This document shows, one piece after another, positions 33,975 through 64,000 of a stretch of 64,000 nucleotides of DNA; position 1 is the stretch's first letter, and every line of letters begins with the position of its first letter. The translations under genes and the position numbers were made by a program. The notes beneath the pieces were generated by a model. It was not told the origin of the DNA, ran no database searches, and saw nothing but the letters and a program-made list of their open reading frames with translations. This stretch comes from Scylla paramamosain (Eukaryota > Arthropoda > Malacostraca > Decapoda > Portunidae): positions 2,320,001 to 2,384,000 of the forward strand of contig NC_087157.1 of NCBI RefSeq assembly GCF_035594125.1. The letters are read 5' to 3'.

Positions 33975-35016
33975 ATGAGCACTGACCGCCGTTGGTACGA
34001 GCCGCCCACACCGAGGGACTGGCGCCGTCCCAGCACTACCAAGCTACGTCTCCAGTCTTCCATGTCCCTCCGGAAGGCTATCTTGGACCGAACTTCCTCC
34101 ACTCCTGTCAGCAGTACCCTGGATTGCACTTCTCCTAGTACATCTTCCTCTTCCAGCGGGAGGTCCATTATTCCTGAAGTGGACAAAAGCTTACTAGAGC
34201 GAAATCTCCAGGAACTCTTGTCCAATGATCCACTGGATGACCCACTTAAAAGAGACGTAAGGCCTCCTGCTGGAAGAAATAGTAGGCCGGCTAGTCTTCG
34301 TCGCAATCAGTCTCTTGCAAATCTAAATGCATCATATATTTTAAGGAATTGGCATGGCACGGATGTTTTCGAAAGTGTAGGCACTACTCCATCTCGCCCT
34401 CGAAGCTCATCTATGACTAAATATGCTCCTCTTCCTTCCATTGCCTCTGCAAAGAATCCTGAATACCAGCCACCGCCACTTATCCGGAGCAAAACCTTTG
34501 ATGTAATTGATACCAAAATGAAAAACTTGCCTACGGTGGATGACTCCCAGGCGAACTACGGCCGGGAGTCGGAGAAGGAGAATGAGTTGGAACCTCGGCT
34601 TCTGGTTATTGCAAGCATTGAAGGAAAGACTCTACCGGAGTATTTGTCTCATGCGCGGGATGGTCTTCTTAGATCTCGTCCAGCTACGCGCCACGGCCGA
34701 TTGGAATTGTTCAAGTCATTTGGGGAGAATTACCCTGTTGGGGTCGCTTGGGCATCAGAAGGAACCTCACTTAATCCATTCCAGTTTCCTGTAACCAAAC
34801 ACAGTAAAGAATCTTTCCTTTTTCCATCTCACAGTGAAGCTGACTCCGACCATTGCACACTTCCTGATAAGCAAAGAGAGGACAAGGAATTCCACCGACG
34901 AATCTTGAGAATTCCTTCTCAAGATTATCAGGTGGTAGGTGAAATGCAAGACAGCAGGGAGAAAAAAGACATGACAGATGATAATAATGATGATTGTAAC
35001 TGCAGTGATCAAGAAA

Positions 35017-35052
<36 letters not shown>

Positions 35053-35527
35053 GTGAGGATAATGAAATGGATGATGATAATGATGAAGATAATGATGATG
35101 AGGATGATGATGATGATGAGGAGGAGGAGGATGAGGGTGATAATGATGATGATGATAATGATGATGATAGTGATGATGATGATGATGATGATGATAGTGA
35201 TGATGATGATGATGATAGTGGTGGTGGAAGAAACAAAGACAAAATAAAAGAAAAGAACAAGGAGGCTAATTCACAGGCTGAGCAATCTTCGAGAGGCAAC
35301 GAGGACATCCACATATACTTTATGCTGCCAGACGGCTCTCTGTTGGTAGTGCACACGTCCTCTGGCTGGACCCTGGCGGCGCTCCTGGGAGCTGTGGCTG
35401 GAATGGGGATGGGCGGACGCCGGCTGCAGGTGGTGTTGGACGGCGTGCAGGAGCGAGACCTTAGCAGCGGCATCCAGGACCTAGGCATCACCCACAACAC
35501 CACTATTTACCTGCTGCCTGCTGGGTA

Positions 35528-35528
<1 letters not shown>
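33975..35528 (+). CDS. Uncharacterised Ser-rich, poly-Asp protein with C-terminal ubiquitin-like domain
   Basis: A single long ORF, ATG 33975 to TAA 35526-35528, 517 residues, with an in-frame TAG at 33954 supporting this start. Residues 1-200 are Ser/Arg/Pro-rich with motifs such as '[19 protein letters not shown]' and '[11 protein letters not shown]' (phosphosite- or docking-like). Residues about 348-415 are an almost pure Asp/Asn/Glu tract encoded by GAT repeats. A short basic linker follows. Residues about 444-517 read '[19 protein letters not shown]', then '[14 protein letters not shown]', '[15 protein letters not shown]', ending in Gly. The strand/helix spacing resembles ubiquitin-like folds, but there is no terminal di-Gly (PAG), so it is probably not conjugated. 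I know no named homologue. AATAAA occurs at 35861. Confidence 0.7.
35017..35220 (+). repeat. Coding (GAT)n microsatellite
   Basis: GAT triplets with AAT, AGT and GAG interruptions inside the ORF above encode about 68 acidic residues. The frame is preserved throughout. Confidence 0.95.
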
Positions 35529-35722
<194 letters not shown>

Positions 35723-36393
35723 TGCGATGAACTGTCACCTTTCTCATGTTGTGATTCACATGTTAACAGCTGTTGTCCAACAACATTTGCCATGCAAATT
35801 CACCATTGTACAGTTTTATGTACATGTTCTTCATATGTGCATCGCACTTCATTTTTATGGAATAAAATGACAACGTATCGTTTCAGTTTGATAAAGCTCC
35901 TTTGGCAATATTTAATAAGACTGAAGATTTTTCATAAACAAAATGACCAGTTTCGTCTTTCAACTGTTGATGCTAACTTTAATAAAGAGATGCCAACTCT
36001 CATACTTTACTTGGGAACTTCTGGCAGCTGACAAGTCAGCAAATACACCAACAAGATGCTCACATGAGTATTAGAACGACCTTTCTTAAATGTGATAGCT
36101 ACTTTATTCATAATAGATTTCCTGTTACACCTATCAATATATTTAACACGTGTATTGAGTGACCATTACCATATACATGTATGTACAACTAGGAATAGAT
36201 TGACATGAATTAAACAGTGGTAAAACTTTGCTCCATTCTACGAGTTCACCTTCTTATCAGCAGTTTATCAACAGCGTACGACACCATATGTCTTGGTTTC
36301 TGCAGTGCTACAAATTCGATCAATCAGTCGATCAATCATCAAAGACATCCGCTGACCAATGCCACCCTGATCTCGACCCGAAGACGTCCCCTC

Positions 36394-37174
36394 TCACTTA
36401 GGCTCCTCGATAACTGCCTCTTGCACTTCCTTCCTGCGGTGGGTGCCGTCGCAGTACGGAGGTTTGTTGGTTTGCTTACAGAGACACAAGGACGCTGTCA
36501 TATCCTTCGGGGCCTTGAAAAACACCGGATGCTGCTTGATTTTGAGCCGGAATCTGCTCCATAGGTGTGTCCCGTCACAGAACGGCTGACAAGGGAATCG
36601 TAAATCTCATGTAACATTAAATTATTCGTTACAGAAAAATACATAACTTGCCTCAGATGTTCCAAAGATTTCCAAATATGAGTCACATATTATCACTATC
36701 TTCTACAGAATATAATAAAACAAGGAAAGCTGTAAAAAGCCATTACACCTACATGTGAGAGTCCTTGTATAAAACATACTTACCTATTTCCACCTATCAT
36801 TCTCATCCGTATATTTTTCTAATCTTTTAAAGCCTTTAATTGACTCGGCACTATGGCAACCTGATTACTAACGTTATTCCACTCATGTAGTGTACCAGTT
36901 TCTTCCTATCTCTTTTTTTAAATCTAACTTTACCAAGCTTGCATCAGTTATTTCTTGTCCGATCCTGATTACTTCAATTATATACTTGTACACCTAAAGC
37001 ACTCACCTGGTTCTTACTGTATCCACAGGCGCACCACAGATACCGCTTCCCACCCACCAAATTCACTTTGACGGACTTCTTGGAATGGATTCTTCCTTTT
37101 TGCTTCCACTCCTCTTGTGCTTCTCCGCCGTCCTTTGGTTCCTGAGTACCCGAGGGAACGTGTGAAGCCGCACT
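36394..37174 (-). CDS. CISD3: CISD3-type mitochondrial CDGSH iron-sulfur protein, 5'-partial
   Basis: Two exons on the minus strand: 37174-37007 and 36585-36394 (TGA). The junction AACCAG|gtgagt to cccttgtcag|CCG is phase 0 and gives 119 residues. Two complete CDGSH motifs are present: '[16 protein letters not shown]', split by the intron, and '[16 protein letters not shown]'. Each has the 3-Cys/1-His set that binds a [2Fe-2S] cluster. Two CDGSH motifs in one chain identify CISD3 (MiNT) rather than CISD1/2, and no transmembrane segment is seen in the covered part. CISD3 proteins are mitochondrial matrix Fe-S/redox proteins. The exon with start codon and targeting peptide, 5' of 37174, was not found. 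A CA/TA array sits directly before the first acceptor. AATAAA lies at 36108-36103, so the gene converges on the UBL gene. Confidence 0.93.
36720..36975 (-). pseudogene. Retrotransposon 3'-end fragment in CISD3 intron
   Basis: Shares successive blocks with the larger copy at 41.1-41.8 kb (for example 'CAGTCC(C/T)TGTAT' to 'ACTTACCTATTTC' and 'GTTATTTCTTGT'). It is the same element family, same orientation, shorter and more decayed. Confidence 0.55.
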
Positions 37175-37205
37175 CTGCATGGGAGGCAAATAGAAGAACT
37201 GATAC

Positions 37206-37385
<180 letters not shown>

Positions 37386-37394
37386 GTTTCCATC

Positions 37395-38130
37395 CGGGGA
37401 GAGGCCCCGAAAATGTCCAAATGTTGGACCACTGTTCTGATATTGATCCAGAATGGCTTGATATCCCTATCAGCTATTTCTGCATCAGTTTCTGCAACAT
37501 CCGTGTCCTAAAATCTAACTTTCAGTCTGTGGAGCATCACCTCTCCTCTCGTGACTTTTGACACCTAGCCAAAAATGTCTCCAACAACTTCTATTCTCCG
37601 TCTTTCCCTCTTTTCAACTTGATGGCACAGTGCCATCTATCTCTAAAACTTAACTCTTCGCTCAGATATTTGCTAGAAAATAAAACTCTGGATGATTCAG
37701 ATCATGAAGGATTGTTTCCTCTCTCTCCTGCACCCATTGACCATTTCATTCTTCTATTAAGATCCTTCCTAATGATGTTCTATTCCTACTGTGAAAGGTA
37801 GTCACTGCCTTCTCCTAAGTCTATTAGCTGCAGTGTTCCCTAAAGTTGTCTTGTCAATTATCTAAAGTGAATTCACTGTCCCATCCATTCCTACGATGAT
37901 GACACCACTCTGCAATTCCCCATGTCTTTTCCTAGATGTTCAGCTATTCAGGAATTATACATTTCACGCAAGAAAGCCACAGAACGCCTAACTTCTGATC
38001 GTTCTAAAATTTCTAATTGGTGCAGAGCAAACTCTTTGTTCATCAATGTCTCATAAATCTACTTCCTTCATTTATCGAGTCGACAACCTACCAGATATCT
38101 ATAACTATTCCCTCTTCTTCAGAGACTCAA
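37395..38130 (+). pseudogene. Internally deleted Jockey-like retrotransposon copy
   Basis: Plus-strand frames give the start of the endonuclease ORF ('[16 protein letters not shown]', '[14 protein letters not shown]', about 37450-37555). They then jump straight to the RT N-terminal linker ('HLAKNVSNNFYSPSFPLF', about 37562), followed by 'ATERLTSDRSKISNWCRAN' (about 37975). Most of the endonuclease is missing at a junction near 37560. Confidence 0.65.
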
Positions 38131-38143
38131 ATGCTCTCTTTTC

Positions 38144-41089
<2,946 letters not shown>

Positions 41090-41090
<1 letters not shown>

Positions 41091-41850
41091 ATAAGAAATA
41101 AGGAAAGCTGCAAGAAGCGACCAGGCTTACACGTGGCAGTCCCTGTATGAAATATACCTACCTATTTCTATTATCCCCATACATAAACCTGTCTAATCTT
41201 CTCTTAAAGCTCTCTAATGTCTTACACTAACAACATGATTACTGAGTCCGTTCCACTCATTTACCACTCTATTTGAGAACGATTTTTTTTTTCCTATCTC
41301 CTTCCTAAACCTAAATTTTTCAAGCTTGAACCCGTTATTTCTTGTTCTACCTTGGTTGCTGATCCCAAGAATTTTGCTTACATCCCCCTTGTTATAACCC
41401 TTATACCACTTAAAGACTTCTATCAGGTCCCCTCTTAACCTACGTCTCTCTAAAGAATGTAAATTTAACAACTTCATTCTCGCCTCGTAAGGAATACTCC
41501 TCATTCCCTGTATCCTTTTAGTCATTCTCCTCTGTGCTGATTCTAATAGACCTATATCTTTCCTGTAATGTGGTGACCAGAACTGCACAGCGTAGTCCAA
41601 ATGAGGTCTGACCAGCGCCAAGTATAACTTTAATATTACTTCCGGCCTTCTACTTTTAACACTCCTAAAAATGAATCCTAGTACCCTATTTGCCCTGTTT
41701 CTGACCTCTATGCATTGTTTTCCTAGACGGAGTTCAGAGCTAACTATAACTCATAAATCCTTCTCGTACCCTGTATCTAACAGTTTCGTTGTTTAATGTG
41801 TACCTACTGTGTGGGTTTCCTCTACCTACGCTTAGTAGTAGTAGTAGTAG
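41090..41850 (-). pseudogene. CR1/L2-like non-LTR retrotransposon, 3' RT fragment
   Basis: The longest intact piece (41621-41214) reads 'LVRPHLDYAVQFWSPHYRKD', 'LLESAQRRMTKRIQGMRS', 'LHSLERRRLRGDLIEVFKWY', a classic C-terminal RT/thumb region. Frameshifted RT sequence extends up to about 41810. It is 5'-truncated, as is usual for LINEs. Confidence 0.85.
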
Positions 41851-42201
41851 TAGTAATAGTAGTAGTAGTACCTTATACAAGAAAGAGAAGAAGAAGAAGA
41901 AGAAGAAGAAGTACTAGGAGGAGGAGGAGGAGAATGAGTAACGTGTAGGAGGCATTGCTCACTAACAGCAGGTACGGGATGTGAGCAATGAGCTGTGTGT
42001 GATCTGGCTGTTCCGCCCGTTGTGTGAGGTGTGAAGGGTGCTAAACATACACTAGTCATTCAGCCACTGTACATTGTCACTATTAAGTACAAAATACTGT
42101 CATTAAAGGTGGTAATATACCACCAAAGTTGTGTGTGAAGCCGTTTGGCGCTGCAGCATGGTTTAGCAGCCCAATGTGCCATAATACTGAGGCATATTAC
42201 A

Positions 42202-42267
<66 letters not shown>
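41830..42267. repeat. (TAG)n, (AAG)n and (CT)n arrays
   Basis: TAG triplets at 41834-41870, AAG/AGG triplets at 41884-41932 and a CT array at 42205-42267. Confidence 0.95.
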
Positions 42268-42272
<5 letters not shown>

Positions 42273-42903
42273 ACTGGCTCCCAACTCCAGCTACGAACAC
42301 CCTCCGTTTATAGTTGACATCTTGACATCGCACTCATCACCCAGTTTCATGAACCCATCATTTTATCACCTTTTTTTTTTTTCACTCATACTTTTTTATC
42401 CTACCATTAACTCAAAACAAAACCAAAGATGAAATAACTCGGTCACTTGGTGTCATTGAGCTTGCAACTCCACACATATACGTACCCAATTGTAATCGTA
42501 ACACTAATATTTATTTTCCTTTCTTTTTTTTTTTTTTTTTTTTTTTTTTGGCAAAACGGGGGCATGGTCGCATGCCCTTCCACCTCCCCATCCTCTTAGA
42601 TATGCCACTGCAAGTTGAGTGTCACTCTCACCCATAGATCGATTACTGAGCTCTAAGCTCCGTAGAGAATGGCTGGCAGATAACCGTAGATGGAAACACA
42701 CACACACTGAATACTGACATTCAAGAAATTACTTACGGAATCAACTTTAATCTTGCAAAAATAAAAGAATACTGAAATTACCGCACTCTTTGGATTGCTT
42801 TCCTTGGTTACTAAAGGTAACATGTAGTGTAAATTAGGTCATCATACTCAGTGTTTTTCCCTTCCCACCAGGTGATAGAAATTTCTGGGCAGGCTTCCTT
42901 TGA

Positions 42904-43120
42904 TAGGCTATCATGGAGGTGCTGGCTGAGTGATCAGCTTAGTGAAGTGGTGAGCTTGCTGACCTAAGTTCAAGTGCCACAAGCAACTGACCATTTTTTA
43001 CCCTTCACTGACTGGTTAAAGATCTTTCATGAGCAGCCCATCAATTATAATTACCTTCAAGTGCAGGTGTGATGGGTCAGCACTAGCCTCTACAAAACCT
43101 CACTTTAAAAAAATATATAA
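42904..43120 (+). mobile_element. Probable tRNA-derived SINE
   Basis: The head 'TGGCTGAGTGATCAGCTTAG' and the box 'AAGTTCAAGTGCC' are spaced like the A and B boxes of a Pol III tRNA-type promoter. An unrelated body and an A-rich tail follow (about 43105-43140). Confidence 0.4.
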
Positions 43121-43499
43121 AATAAAGAAAGAAAGAAAAATATCAGCGCCACAATGGGTTGGGCTGATTATCCAAGCCTCCCAGAACTAACCTGCAGCCT
43201 GACCATCCAAGCCTCTAGGAACAAAACCCATAGGCACTATAAGTCTACTTTCTCTTGCTAACCTTGAAGGCATGATGAAAATACAGCTCTAATTTTTCAT
43301 ATATTTAATTCTGTCTGTTCTCTCTAAGCATGTGCCACTGTAACTTTTACATGTATGCGAAGACATTGTTTTAAAGATACCAGGAGTATTTTCATGGCTA
43401 AAAGGTTAAAAGTTAAAGGTTCGCTAATGGGTGACAGAGTGATGGGAAAAGTGCAAACACTTATAACTATCTCTCATATGCATGCCCTCTTCATCCACA

Positions 43500-43690
43500 T
43501 GGCCTGAGTCAACCTAGAAGGACCTGCAGGCAGACTCAACATCCCACCCCTTGCTCACAGGGGCAGTAACATCAGACAAATGCAAAAACATCTGGCAAGT
43601 GAAAAAACCTTGAGCCTGAGCAGGGCTCAAATGCACAATCACAACACAGCAGCTGTGCATGCTTCCACTATACCAGCCAGATGCTACATA
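43500..43690 (-). mobile_element. Second probable tRNA-derived SINE
   Basis: On the minus strand, 'TCTGGCTGGTATAGTGGAAG' (A-box-like) is followed about 35 nt later by 'GCATTTGAGCCC' (B-box-like). The body differs from the copy at 42.9 kb. Confidence 0.35.
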
Positions 43691-43804
43691 CCATGACCAT
43701 GACAATAAGTACAGTAACATGACCACATGTCTTCTCTTAGTAAAGAAATTGTAACAGCTTGAGGATACACAGACTCTAAATGTGATGGATTTTGGTGGCC
43801 AATC

Positions 43805-46009
<2,205 letters not shown>

Positions 46010-46015
46010 TTTATT
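46010..46015 (-). promoter_or_regulatory. Candidate poly(A) signal of the multi-cystatin gene
   Basis: AATAAA on the minus strand lies about 65 nt past the TAG stop at 46083-46081, supporting this exon as the last. Confidence 0.55.
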
Positions 46016-46080
46016 TCATGTCACTTAAGACACCAGTAAAATCTAAAGAGCATTTAAATCATGCTGTCAACCATTCACGG

Positions 46081-60803
<14,723 letters not shown>

Positions 60804-61027
60804 CTGTTACAACAGAAAGCTTATCAGTTAGGTGGTAGGCAGTAGTAAACAGTATTAAAATAATTAAATGCTTTAAATTATTAATTATACACTTATGTAG
60901 ATCATTCCTATACATAAATGCTATAATCTATGAAAGTGTAAAATATATTAAAAATAAATAAAACATGGAAATAAAAGATGGAAAAAAACAATAATTTTAA
61001 TATATCTACTTATATACATCCATTTTC

Positions 61028-61213
<186 letters not shown>

Positions 61214-62463
61214 CCCTTTTGTACATACATCATGGTAAAAATGTTCACTGAACACTTAGTGTTATACTAGAAGTGTGCTGTGCAAGCAAGATACTTTAAG
61301 AAAAATATACAAGAGCCACATTGGGTCTGTGAAAAAATACGAGTAGCCTTATAAATTGTATTGGTTGTTATGGAGCAACACTGCCTACATCCATAGCCAC
61401 TGTCAATCTATGTTAACTGACAGAAAAGGAACCAAACATGAGACAGAGAAGGCAGTGTTAGGTGAGGACATTTTAATGCTATACCTTCTGAAGGAAGCAA
61501 TCACAAGATTCAAGAGGCTACTCTACGAGTATGTGCATAGTATATACATCCATATACATATGCACTGATTTAAATGAGATTTCATTTTAACTGAGTGGCT
61601 CTGCATACTTTTAATCGCTAAATCAGTGAGTTACTGTATGCACAAAGACTGGAGGAACTCACAATGCCAGGTATGAAGTGACTGTTTTATTGCCCTCTGT
61701 CATGGGTCTTTATGTGGATTGCATCTAACTCCTGCCAGTTTGTGATAATACTGTGTAACCACAACCAATGAATCTAGTAATTGGTACATTCATATGAAAG
61801 GGAGATTATAATCTAATGAAACTGTCAACCAGGATGTTTAGCTAATAATGATATTATGTCTCATCTCTTGAGGAATCCAAATATCTTGCATACTGACTGA
61901 CACATTCAGCTATACATGATGCCTATTACTGCACCTTACCTCCAACATTCCTTACACCACTGATAATTATAAAATCAAAACATGACAGTGCCTAATACAG
62001 ACCACTATGGAACACCATTTTTGACCTGGGTCCATGATGCTTATGGATCCTTAATCACTGTTCTCATCTCTGCCTTTCAGATAATATTAAATCCATTATA
62101 ATAACCTTCCTTTTAAACCACCTATGTGCCCCAATATCCATAGCGATCTTTTGTACACTGGCATCATACTACAAAAATGCTTATATTGACACCTAAGGTG
62201 AAGAACTGGGAAGCAAATTTATTTATAATTACAATTAAACAATTAAATTATTTGCTGTTGATCCTGATATTGAAAGAACAAAGGTAACAATGGTAAGGTA
62301 CAAGATATTATGAATAACATGAGGCAATATTTGGAAAAAATATAATTTTCTCATATTATTTGTAAACAGTAAATGCATATATTCCATATCAATACTTTTC
62401 AGAATTTAATATTTCAAGGTAAAAAAAAAGTATAATAACAGACAAGGCCAATTGTTTTTTTAC

Positions 62464-62525
62464 CTGTGTATTTGGAAAAGCATAGTGTTGTCTTCCTCTT
62501 TTCAATCCAGTTAAATAAAATAATC
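62464..62525 (-). CDS. Possible additional 5' exon of the multi-cystatin gene
   Basis: A 62-nt minus-strand block has a good acceptor (gttttgtag|GATT) and donor (ACACAG|gtaaaa). It is open in the phase needed to join exon 60803 and encodes 'LFYLTGLKRGRQHYAFPNTQ'. The 'LFxLxxLxR' spacing resembles helix ends of the other units ('LFTLNRVVSSLSQ', 'LFIFHKVMKARKQ'), but eight extra residues precede the junction. Speculative. Confidence 0.25.
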
Positions 62526-64000
62526 CTACAAAACATACATACATGTATAATTTCTTACTATGCACCTTGTTGCTGCCCTAAGAAAGAAAGGAAAGGAATA
62601 TTGCACTATGTAAGCCTTATCACAGACAAAATCATAATGTGCCAATTTTGTATGAACAAACAAAACCATGACATCAATGTGACAAATACTAACCCACAAT
62701 GGATTTAATACAGTTATGGAAAAACTGTCAAGGGTGCAGTTCAGTGATTATTTCCAACTGTCAAACCTATATGCTTTATAAAACATCCTTCCCATATTTA
62801 TTTCTTCACATGTCATTTTCTGGGTTGTTACTTATGTACAAAAGATTTCCTTCATGCTGAGTTACAGTATACAGCTTCCTTTCCCTTAACTTTCCTTCCA
62901 TGTGGCCAAAAATCTAGTAAGAAGATAATGTCACATGGAAAACACCTACAGTTTTGATAAAATGCCATCAGGTATTAAGACAAAGGTTCCCTCAATGTAG
63001 CTTTAATATGACATTTATAGTTTCTCTCATTGTTCTCTTACCATTGTTATTCAATATTAGCAGTCAGAAGCAAATAACTTTAATTCTGATCATTAATAGA
63101 TGTGCTCTTTGGTTCTTGATTTTTTCTTTTTTTTTTCTTTTTTTTTTTAATTGGATGGTGGGGATTTTTTTTTTTTTTTTTTAGCATTTATGTAGTATGA
63201 ACTTAGACTATGAATATTTTTCCTGCAATGAAAAGGAATATCCTACCCACCCCTCCCTCTTTCTATTTCACACACACACACACACACCTAACACTTCATC
63301 ATGCAGTGGTTATCGACATTTAAAGGATTATCACAGCACAATACAAGTTCGTGAAAAACATTAATCACCAAATAGCAACCACACAAAAAACTTATTTCAG
63401 AACAAGGCACCTACCCACACCCTCCTCAGGGGACAGGTGATTCCTAAGGGCAAGAGAAAAGGGCAAAAGGCAACTGTTGAGGTGGAAATGTCAAAGAGGC
63501 AGAAGTGACCACAAAGAAATGCATGAAGGCCATTTTAGTAAAGAGCAAGGTCACATTACATCAGTGAGGAAGTTTTCATAATGTTAAAGTTCAGTCTTAT
63601 GTAGCTATGATTATGAGTGAAAACTAGCCTGGACTAATTGTTTATGTAATATGCACATGTTATCTCTATCTCCATACTAAAAAATTCTGTAAGAAATCAA
63701 TGGTCTGGTGGTGCAGTTATTCTTCATCAATGTCAGTGAGACCAATAAAAAGAAAAATTAATACAAGTAAACACATTCAACTGATTAAAAAAGAAAAAAA
63801 CATGAAAGTCCTCAGATGAATTAGTTTCCAAAGCTGTCAATACAGTTCACCAGAAAGATAAATTGTTCTTAAAATATTATGAATGACATACTTGGACAAT
63901 TCAATTTGGTTACACTCTTGGAATGTAATAATTTAATAGACACATTTTGCTAAGATTTAAATAAGAAAAATAGAAATGTATAGATAAATAAGGTTCAATA
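62526..64000. other. Right end of the window, no gene recognised
   Basis: AT-rich sequence with poly-T runs (63120-63180) and a short CA array (63270-63286). It probably lies within or upstream of the multi-cystatin gene. Confidence 0.5.

Noticed and set aside
34978..35503. Long open frames (poly-Met on plus, poly-Ser on minus) over the GAT array
   Set aside because: They are alternate-frame readings of the triplet repeat inside the poly-Asp ORF.

Overview
The window is animal nuclear DNA, most likely from a decapod crustacean and possibly a brachyuran crab. The evidence is split genes with GT-AG (and two GC-AG) introns, very dense CT/AG, CA/GT and AT dinucleotide arrays, and decayed non-LTR retrotransposons of types I associate with crab genomes. 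The taxon is an inference; no rRNA, mitochondrial or species-diagnostic gene is present. No tRNA or rRNA gene, CRISPR array or prokaryotic operon was seen.

Layout. 0.8-5.8 kb (minus): an isolated ORF (824-1156, possibly a karyopherin fragment), then a complete six-exon arthropod SmydA-type SET/MYND gene of 523 codons. 9.4-11.8 kb (plus): a broken non-LTR retrotransposon preceded by three tandem ~82-bp monomers. 12.5-13.5 kb: tandem repeats and a large inverted-repeat (foldback) element. 13.5-15.3 kb (minus): three phase-compatible exons of an unrecognised cysteine-rich protein. 16.76-24.32 kb (plus): complete eight-exon crooked neck (crn/CRNKL1), a HAT-repeat splicing factor of 799 codons, with an antisense retrotransposon fragment in intron 6. 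24.3-33.9 kb: mostly repeats, including a GTTATCGTGGAAACTCGCATC-type minisatellite, plus two orphan minus-strand exon candidates. 33.97-35.53 kb (plus): an intronless ORF for a Ser-rich, poly-Asp protein ending in a ubiquitin-like domain. 36.39-37.17 kb (minus): the last two exons of a CISD3-type double CDGSH iron-sulfur protein, convergent with the previous gene. 37.4-46 kb: retrotransposon and SINE remnants and AT-rich DNA. 46.08-60.80 kb (minus): 17 exons, all phase-consistent, of a multi-cystatin protein (964 codons in the window, 5' end outside it) with seven cystatin units. 60.8-64 kb: intron or upstream sequence with microsatellites.

The genes look like unrelated neighbours rather than a functional cluster: a chromatin/protein methyltransferase-like gene, a spliceosome component, a mitochondrial Fe-S protein, a protease-inhibitor array and two uncharacterised proteins. 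The most noteworthy items are the multi-cystatin gene (degenerate and intact inhibitory units, GC-AG introns, a duplicated exon, a 340-bp CT array acting as polypyrimidine tract), the poly-Asp/ubiquitin-like protein, and the cysteine-rich gene divergent from crn. Exon models were built by hand from splice motifs and reading-phase continuity; no search or alignment was run.
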